From the NCBI RefSeq assembly GCF_900101475.1, contig NZ_FMZV01000004.1, positions 248,001-312,000 on the forward strand: a stretch of 64,000 nt of DNA, given 5' to 3'. The notes beneath the pieces are model-generated. The model did no database searches and was not told where the DNA came from. It was given only the letters and a program-made list of their open reading frames with translations. Positions 58,237-64,000 of this stretch are shown here, one piece after another. Positions within the stretch are counted from its first letter, which is position 1, and every line of letters starts with the position of its first letter. The stretch comes from Ruegeria marina. GTDB taxonomy: Bacteria > Pseudomonadota > Alphaproteobacteria > Rhodobacterales > Rhodobacteraceae. The translations under genes were made by a program, and so were the position numbers.

Positions 58237-59622
58237 ATGAAGATCACGTTTCTTCTGAACGGAGAGACAGTGGAGCTGGCGGAGGCCGACCCCACCGCGA
58301 CGCTGCTCGACTGGCTGCGCGAGGATCGCGGCCTGACCGGCACCAAGGAAGGCTGCAACGAGGGCGATTGCGGCGCCTGCACGGTCTCGGTGAGCGACGG
58401 CGACGGCACCCGCGCGATGAATGCCTGCATCCTGTTCCTGCCGCAGCTGCACGGCAAGGCGGTGCGCACGGTCGAGGGACTCGGCGGCACCCACCCGGCG
58501 CAGCAGGCCATGGTCGACCACCACGGCAGCCAGTGCGGCTTCTGCACCCCGGGTTTCGTGATGTCGATGGTGGCTGCCCATGCCGAGGGCGCCACCGACC
58601 ATGACACGCAACTGGCGGGCAATCTCTGCCGCTGCACCGGCTACGCCCCGATCATCCGCGCCGCCCGCGCGGTCGAGGACGCGCCGAAACCCGACTGGCT
58701 TGCAACCGATCGTGCCTTCATTTCGCCGGAAATACTCCGGGGGGAGGCCGCAGGCCGGGGGGCAGAGCCCCCCTCTGCCCCCACCTCAAGCAATGAACTC
58801 GCGGCCCTTTACGAAGCCCATCCCGACGCCACGCTGGTCGCCGGGGCGACCGATGTAGGCCTCTGGGTAACCAAGCAATTGCGCGACCTGCCCAAGGTGA
58901 TCTTTCTTTCCGGCTGCGCCGATCTCAATCGGATCGAGATTACCGACAGCCATGTGCGCCTTGGCGCCATGGTTGACATGAACCGCATGCGCGACACCGT
59001 CGCGCCGCTGCACCCCTCTTATGGCGAGATGATCCGCCGCTATGCCAGCGTGCAGGTGCGCAATGCTGCCACCGTCGGCGGCAATATCGCCAATGGCTCG
59101 CCCATTGGCGACAACCCGCCCGCGCTGATCGCGCTGGGAGCAACCCTGCACCTGCGCAAGGGCGACGCGCGCCGCGACCTGCCGCTCGAGGAGTTCTTCC
59201 TCGATTACGGCAAGCAGGACCGCGCGCCGGGCGAGTTTGTCGAGGCGGTGAGTTTCCCGCGCCAGCCCGACCGGCTGAAATGCTACAAGCTGTCGAAGCG
59301 CTTCGATCAGGACATCTCCGCCGTCCTCGGCTGTTTCAACATCACGGTCGAAGGCGGCACCGTTACTGCTGCCCGGATCGCCTTTGGCGGCATGGCGGGC
59401 ATCCCCAAACGCGCCCGCGCGGTCGAGGCCGCGCTCATCGGCCAGCCCTGGACGCAGGAGACCGTCACCGCCGCCCTGCCCGCCTTCGAGGCCGATTTCA
59501 CCCCGATGTCGGACATGCGCGCCTCGGCCCTCTACCGGATGGAGACCGCCAAGGCGTTGCTGAGCCGCTATTTCGCAGAGGATCAGGGCCACATGGCCAA
59601 TGTGCTGGAGGTACGGGCATGA
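58237..59622 (+). CDS. xdhA: Xanthine dehydrogenase small subunit (Fe-S and FAD domains)
   Basis: Oxidises hypoxanthine and xanthine to urate together with XdhB. The 461-aa protein starts with a plant-ferredoxin-like [2Fe-2S] domain (Cys40, Cys45, Cys48 in [12 protein letters not shown]), then a second cluster domain (CGFCTPGF; Cys131 and Cys133 in CRCTGY). A FAD-binding domain follows from about 185 ([34 protein letters not shown]). Residues 162-182, between them, are encoded by a Roseobacter-type repeat (58721-58785), so the linker is partly repeat-derived. The stop overlaps xdhB (ATGA). Confidence 0.97.
   Translation: MKITFLLNGETVELAEADPTATLLDWLREDRGLTGTKEGCNEGDCGACTVSVSDGDGTRAMNACILFLPQLHGKAVRTVEGLGGTHPAQQAMVDHHGSQCGFCTPGFVMSMVAAHAEGATDHDTQLAGNLCRCTGYAPIIRAARAVEDAPKPDWLATDRAFISPEILRGEAAGRGAEPPSAPTSSNELAALYEAHPDATLVAGATDVGLWVTKQLRDLPKVIFLSGCADLNRIEITDSHVRLGAMVDMNRMRDTVAPLHPSYGEMIRRYASVQVRNAATVGGNIANGSPIGDNPPALIALGATLHLRKGDARRDLPLEEFFLDYGKQDRAPGEFVEAVSFPRQPDRLKCYKLSKRFDQDISAVLGCFNITVEGGTVTAARIAFGGMAGIPKRARAVEAALIGQPWTQETVTAALPAFEADFTPMSDMRASALYRMETAKALLSRYFAEDQGHMANVLEVRA
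58721..58785 (+). repeat. Palindromic repeat within xdhA coding sequence
   Basis: The block runs GAAATACTCCGG (58729-58740), then a short stem GGCC-GCA-GGCC (58746-58756), then GGGGGG-CAGAG-CCCCCC (58757-58773). This is the same order as the right-hand copy at 43707-43752, whose inner stem differs in sequence but is also self-complementary. It reads in frame through xdhA as [20 protein letters not shown], with no stop codon, in the linker between cluster and FAD domains. Confidence 0.8.
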
Positions 59623-61922
59623 GCGTCACCAGACCCCTCCCCCATGACGCGGCGCCGCTGCATGTGGCCGGCAGCGCCCGGTATGTCGACGATATCCCCA
59701 CCCCGCGCGACACGCTGCACCTGGCCTTTGGCCTGAGTTCCATCGCCAAGGGGCGGATCACCGCGATGGATCTGGATGCGGTGCGCAAGGCACCGGGCGT
59801 GGTGCTGGTGATGACGGCCGATGACCTGCCTTTTGCCAATGACGTCTCGCCCTCGGTCCATGACGAACCGTTCCTGTCGGACGGCAGCGTCAACTATGTG
59901 GGCCAGCCGGTGTTCCTGGTGGTGGCAACCAGCCACCTGGCCGCGCGCAAGGCGGCGCGGCTGGGCCGCATCGACTATGCCGAGGAAGAGGCGATCCTGA
60001 CCATTGAACAGGCGCTGGCGGCGGACAGCCGGTTCGAGGAAGGCCCGCGCATCTATGAAAAGGGCGATGCCGAGGCGGCCATCGCAGCGGCCGCCCATGT
60101 GATCGAGGGCAGCTTCGAACTGGGCGGGCAGGAGCATTTCTATCTCGAGGGCCAGGCGGCGCTGGCGCTGCCCGGCGAGGGCGGCGACATGCTGGTGCAC
60201 AGTTCCACCCAGCACCCGACCGAGATCCAGCACAAGGTGGCCGAGGCGCTGGGCGTGCCGATGCACGCCGTCCGTGTCGAGACCCGCCGCATGGGTGGCG
60301 GATTTGGCGGCAAGGAGAGCCAGGGCAACGCGCTGGCGGTGGCCTGCGCCCTGGCCGCCCGCGCCACCGGCCGGGCCTGCAAGATGCGCTATGACCGCGA
60401 CGACGACATGGTGATCACCGGCAAGCGCCACGCCTTTCGCATCGCTTATCGGGCCGGATTCAACGCCGATGGCCGCATTACCGGGGTGTCCTTTCTGCAC
60501 CATGTCATCTGCGGCTGGGCGCAGGACCTGTCGCTGCCGGTCGCGGACCGGGCGATGCTGCATGCTGACAACGCCTATCGCCTGCTCAATGCCCGGATCG
60601 AGAGTCACCGGCTGAAGACCAACACGCAGTCCGCCACCGCCTATCGCGGGTTTGGCGGCCCTCAGGGCATGGTCGGCATCGAGCGGGTCATGGATCACAT
60701 CGCGCATGAACTGGGGATGGACCCGGTCGAACTGCGCAAGCGCAACTATTACACCTCGCGCGATGCTTTGCCCCGCCGCAAGACCGACAACACCACGCCC
60801 TACGGCCAGTTGGTCGAGGATTTCGAATTACACGAAATGACCGAAGCGCTGCTGGTCTCGTCCGACTATGCTGCGCGCAAGGCGGCGGTGGCAGCCTGGA
60901 ACGCGGCCAATCCGATCGTCAAGCGGGGGATCGCGTTTTCTCCGGTGAAGTTCGGGATCTCGTTCACGCTGACCCATCTGAACCAGGCGGGCGCGCTGGT
61001 GCATGTCTACCAGGACGGGTCCGTGCACCTGAACCATGGCGGCACCGAGATGGGACAGGGCCTGTTCCAGAAGGTGGCGCAGGTGGCGGCGAGCCGCTTC
61101 GGCATTCCGCTGGAAATGGTCAAGATCACCGCGACAGATACCGCCAAGGTGCCCAATACCTCGGCCACGGCGGCCTCGTCGGGGTCGGATCTGAACGGCA
61201 TGGCGGTGAAGGCCGCCTGCGACACGATCCGCGACCGGATGGCGGCGTTTCTGGCCGAACGCCATCAGGCCGACGTGGCCTCGGTGCGGTTCGCGGACGG
61301 GATGGTGGAGGTGGGTGCGGCCCGCTACAGCTTTGCCGAGGCCGCCGCGCAGAGCTATCAGGGCCGTGTCAGCCTGTCAGCCACCGGATTCTACAAGACG
61401 CCCAAGATCGAGTGGGACCGCATCCAGGGGCGCGGGCGGCCGTTCTACTATTTCGCCTATGGCGCGGCGGTGACCGAGGTCGCGGTGGATACGCTGACCG
61501 GCGAGAACCGCATCCTGCGCACCGATATCCTGCACGATGCCGGCGCTTCGCTGAACCCGGCGCTGGATATCGGCCAGGTCGAGGGCGGTTACGTGCAGGG
61601 CGCGGGCTGGCTGACCACCGAGGAACTGGTCTGGGACGAGCGCGGGCGGCTGAGGACGCATGCGCCCTCGACCTACAAGATCCCGGCCTGTTCGGACCGG
61701 CCCGAGGTGTTCAAAGTGACGCTCTGGGACGGGCAGAACCGCGAGGAGACGATCTATCGCTCCAAGGCGGTGGGCGAACCTCCCTTCATGCTGGGGATTT
61801 CTGCCTGGCTGGCGCTGTCGGATGCGGTTGCGTCCTGCGGCAGCGCCTATCCGGCGCTGAACGCACCGGCGACGGCGGAGGAGGTCTGGAAGGGCATCCG
61901 GAGGCTGCGCGATGGCATTTGA
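59619..61922 (+). CDS. xdhB: Xanthine dehydrogenase molybdopterin-binding subunit
   Basis: The catalytic subunit that binds the molybdenum cofactor, 767 aa from the ATG at 59619. Visible motifs include [11 protein letters not shown] at about 225-235, [11 protein letters not shown] at about 340-350, and the active-site glutamate in [11 protein letters not shown] near the C-terminus. [14 protein letters not shown] lies at the molybdopterin contact. It overlaps xdhA by 4 bp and xdhC by 11 bp. The product of the complex is urate. Confidence 0.97.
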   Translation: MSVTRPLPHDAAPLHVAGSARYVDDIPTPRDTLHLAFGLSSIAKGRITAMDLDAVRKAPGVVLVMTADDLPFANDVSPSVHDEPFLSDGSVNYVGQPVFLVVATSHLAARKAARLGRIDYAEEEAILTIEQALAADSRFEEGPRIYEKGDAEAAIAAAAHVIEGSFELGGQEHFYLEGQAALALPGEGGDMLVHSSTQHPTEIQHKVAEALGVPMHAVRVETRRMGGGFGGKESQGNALAVACALAARATGRACKMRYDRDDDMVITGKRHAFRIAYRAGFNADGRITGVSFLHHVICGWAQDLSLPVADRAMLHADNAYRLLNARIESHRLKTNTQSATAYRGFGGPQGMVGIERVMDHIAHELGMDPVELRKRNYYTSRDALPRRKTDNTTPYGQLVEDFELHEMTEALLVSSDYAARKAAVAAWNAANPIVKRGIAFSPVKFGISFTLTHLNQAGALVHVYQDGSVHLNHGGTEMGQGLFQKVAQVAASRFGIPLEMVKITATDTAKVPNTSATAASSGSDLNGMAVKAACDTIRDRMAAFLAERHQADVASVRFADGMVEVGAARYSFAEAAAQSYQGRVSLSATGFYKTPKIEWDRIQGRGRPFYYFAYGAAVTEVAVDTLTGENRILRTDILHDAGASLNPALDIGQVEGGYVQGAGWLTTEELVWDERGRLRTHAPSTYKIPACSDRPEVFKVTLWDGQNREETIYRSKAVGEPPFMLGISAWLALSDAVASCGSAYPALNAPATAEEVWKGIRRLRDGI

Positions 61923-62844
61923 CCTTGAGGAACTGCGGGCGGCGGTGGCCGCGCACGGGCCGGTGGCCCGGGTGGTGATCGCGGCGATCCGGGGATCTTC
62001 GCCGCGCGAGGTGGGCGCGGCGATGGTGGTCTGGGAGAACGGCCAGTCGGGCACCATCGGCGGCGGCGCCCTGGAGTTTCAGGCAGCCGAGGCCGCGCGG
62101 GCCGGGCGGCTGGGGCTGAGCCGCCATGCGCTGGGGCCGGAGCTGGGCCAGTGCTGCGGCGGGGCGGTGACGCTGTTGACCGAAGCCTGGGATGCGGCGC
62201 GGCTGGAGGCGATCGAAGGCGAGGTTGTAGCCCGGCCGGTGAGCGGCGCGGCACCTGCCCCGCTGGCGGTCAAGCGCCTGCTGGCGCGGGCGCGCGGACA
62301 GGGTGTGGCGCCCGAGCCGCAGCTGATCGAGGGCTGGATGGTGGAGCCGGTCCTGAAACCCGCGCGGCAGCTCTGGATCTGGGGCGCGGGCCATGTAGGC
62401 CGCGCGCTGGTGGAGGTGCTGTCGCCGCTGCCCGATATCGCCATCACCTGGGTCGATACAGGGGTGGAGCGGTTTCCCGAAACCATTCCCGCAGGGGTGA
62501 CGCGTGTGCCGGCGGCACGGCCGGCGGATCTGGTACCCTATGCGCCGCGAGAGGCCGAGCATCTGATCCTGACCTATTCGCACGAACTGGACCTCGAACT
62601 GTGCAATCGCTTGCTAAGGCACGATTTTGCCTTTGCCGGGCTGATCGGCTCGGCTACCAAATGGGCGCGGTTCCGGTCGCGGCTGGCCGCGCTTGGTCAT
62701 GGTTCGCAGCAGATCGCCCGCATCACCTGCCCGATCGGCGATCCCGCCCTGGGCAAGCATCCCGCCAGCATCGCCATCGGCGTTGCAGCCCGGCTCTTGA
62801 GTCCGGCGCATGGTGAAACGACAAGGAAGGAACTGCGCGCGTGA
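61912..62844 (+). CDS. xdhC: XdhC family molybdenum cofactor insertion protein
   Basis: Accessory protein that binds sulfurated molybdenum cofactor and inserts it into XdhB, 310 aa. The N-terminal XdhC/CoxI domain reads IRGSSPREVGAAMVV and GGGALEFQAAEAA (about 20-62). The C-terminal Rossmann-type domain has WIWGAGHVGRALVEVL at about 157-172. It overlaps the end of xdhB by 11 bp and the next gene by 4 bp (GTGA), so the whole set is one translational unit. Confidence 0.95.
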   Translation: MAFDLEELRAAVAAHGPVARVVIAAIRGSSPREVGAAMVVWENGQSGTIGGGALEFQAAEAARAGRLGLSRHALGPELGQCCGGAVTLLTEAWDAARLEAIEGEVVARPVSGAAPAPLAVKRLLARARGQGVAPEPQLIEGWMVEPVLKPARQLWIWGAGHVGRALVEVLSPLPDIAITWVDTGVERFPETIPAGVTRVPAARPADLVPYAPREAEHLILTYSHELDLELCNRLLRHDFAFAGLIGSATKWARFRSRLAALGHGSQQIARITCPIGDPALGKHPASIAIGVAARLLSPAHGETTRKELRA

Positions 62845-64000
62845 GCACACCACTTCTGAGCATCAAGGGGCTGACCAAGGCCTATCCCGGCGTCGTCGCC
62901 AACGACAATGTCAGCTTCGACATCGGCGAGGGCGAGGTGCATGCCCTGTTGGGCGAGAACGGCGCGGGCAAGTCCACGCTGGTCAAGATGATCTACGGGC
63001 TGGTCAAGCCCGACAGCGGCACCATGTCCCTGCGCGGCGCGCCCTATGCACCGCCCGAACCGCGCGCGGCGCGGGCCGACGGGATCGCCATGGTGTTCCA
63101 GCATTTCTCGCTGTTCGACGCGCTGAACGTGGCCGAGAACATCGCGCTGGGGATGGAGAACCCGCCCGCTATGGGCGATCTGGCCGCGCGCATCCGTGAG
63201 GTGAGCGAGACCTATGGCCTGCCTCTGGATCCGTTCCGCACGGTGGGTGATCTGAGCGCGGGCGAGCGGCAGCGGGTCGAGATCATCCGCTGCCTGTTGC
63301 AGGACCCGAAGCTGCTGATCATGGACGAGCCGACCAGCGTGCTGACGCCGCAGGAGGTGGAGATCCTGTTCCAGACGCTGCAAAAGCTGCGGTCCGAGGG
63401 GACCTCGATCCTTTATATCAGTCACAAGCTGGAGGAGATCCGCACGCTCTGCGACCATGCAACCATCCTGCGGCTGGGCAAGAACGTGGGCGAATGCACC
63501 CCGCGCGAGACCTCGGCCCGCGACATGGCCGAGATGATGGTGGGCACGGCGCTGAAGACGCCGCAACGTGCGGGCCGCGCATTCGGCGAGATCGCGCTGG
63601 ATATCACGGGCCTGTCGGTGCCCTCGCCCAGCGAGTTCGGCACATCGCTGAAGAACCTGCACCTGACGGTACGCAAGGGCGAAGTCTTGGGCATCGGCGG
63701 GGTCGCGGGCAACGGCCAGGACGAGTTGCTGGCGGTGCTGTCGGGCGAGATCCTGACGGCTGCGGATGCGGTCAAGAAGGACGGCCAGCCGGTGGGCCGG
63801 ATGGGGCCGACCGCGCGGCGGCGGCTGGGCCTGCTCACCGCCCCCGAAGAGCGGCTGGGCCATGCGGCGGCACCGAACATGAGCCTGACGGAAAACGCGC
63901 TGCTCACCGGGTCGGTGCGCGAGGGGCTGGAAAGCAACGGGTTCCTGAAATGGGCCGAGACGCGCGATTTCGCCGAGCGGATCATCAAGGCCTTCGACGT
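62841..64000 (+). CDS. ABC transporter ATP-binding protein, nucleoside/purine type (3' end beyond window)
   Basis: The open frame begins at GTG 62841, overlaps the xdhC stop, and runs off the window after about 386 codons, so it is partial. Two ATPase domains are visible. The first has Walker A GENGAGKST (about 37-45), signature LSAGERQRVEI and Walker B LLIMDEPTS. The second starts near residue 250 with the reduced GVAGNGQDE loop. Tandem ATPases of this type serve BmpA-family nucleoside or purine uptake systems. The match to xdhABC suggests purine import, but the permease and binding protein lie outside the window. Confidence 0.9.
   Translation, partial: MSTPLLSIKGLTKAYPGVVANDNVSFDIGEGEVHALLGENGAGKSTLVKMIYGLVKPDSGTMSLRGAPYAPPEPRAARADGIAMVFQHFSLFDALNVAENIALGMENPPAMGDLAARIREVSETYGLPLDPFRTVGDLSAGERQRVEIIRCLLQDPKLLIMDEPTSVLTPQEVEILFQTLQKLRSEGTSILYISHKLEEIRTLCDHATILRLGKNVGECTPRETSARDMAEMMVGTALKTPQRAGRAFGEIALDITGLSVPSPSEFGTSLKNLHLTVRKGEVLGIGGVAGNGQDELLAVLSGEILTAADAVKKDGQPVGRMGPTARRRLGLLTAPEERLGHAAAPNMSLTENALLTGSVREGLESNGFLKWAETRDFAERIIKAFD

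Overview
This window is a gene-dense, high-GC chromosome segment from an alphaproteobacterium, most likely a marine Roseobacter-group member of the Rhodobacterales (Ruegeria-like). Support comes from a five-gene atpHAGDC operon without F0 genes beside it, a TRAP transporter with its own two-component system, a class II (B12-dependent) ribonucleotide reductase, a short HisG paired with HisZ, a Hint-domain protein, and a palindromic repeat carrying the core GAAATACTCCGG that I recall from Roseobacter genomes. The assignment rests on recognised proteins and gene order; no search was run. I see no phage, insertion sequence, CRISPR array, rRNA or tRNA.

Layout. 1-1078: tail of an IscA/HesB iron-sulfur protein, then tpiA and a terminator. 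1093-7598 (minus): dctPQM, a TRAP transporter, behind a dctB/dctD-like two-component pair whose regulator has lost its sigma-54 contact motif. Two dyads upstream of dctP probably bind it. 7846-9260 (minus): an alpha/beta hydrolase overlapping a DsbA-fold isomerase. 9368-10387: prs. 10465-15803 (minus): an H-type lectin-domain protein and the F1 ATP synthase operon. 16102-21123: methyltransferase, gloB, clpA and an M23 endopeptidase. 21127-24633 (minus): a MotA/MotB-like stator pair with a very long coiled coil. 24706-31218: chaC, a DUF2125 protein, an extensin-family protein with tyrC and hisC, and a class V aminotransferase divergent from an Lrp regulator. 31336-39218: rpsD, a methyltransferase with regulatory domain, a Hint protein, a molybdopterin oxidoreductase, a GNAT acetyltransferase and a MocR regulator. 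39369-43603: a metzincin-like protease, a DUF1489 protein and nrdJ. 43752-48368: hisG-hisZ-hisS, a crotonase-family protein and slyX. 48473-53451: a LysR regulator divergent from dabB-dabA (inorganic carbon uptake). 53525-57025: dnaE. 57157-64000: a TauE/SafE permease, xdhABC (purine oxidation), and the start of a nucleoside/purine-type ABC ATPase that runs off the window.

How the genes work together. DctB would sense a substrate and signal to the DctD-like regulator, which controls the TRAP transporter. XdhABC plus the ABC ATPase form a purine uptake and oxidation operon with stop-start overlaps. DabAB would capture CO2/bicarbonate. HisG needs HisZ, and both are translationally coupled to HisS.

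The most unusual signals are: a Roseobacter-type repeat inside the xdhA coding sequence and in the nrdJ-hisG gap; a low-GC foreign-looking segment in the middle of hisS; an NtrC-family regulator stripped of GAFTGA and of the Walker A lysine next to conserved-looking binding dyads; a non-flagellar stator with an approximately 550-residue coiled coil; and a metzincin without a Sec signal.
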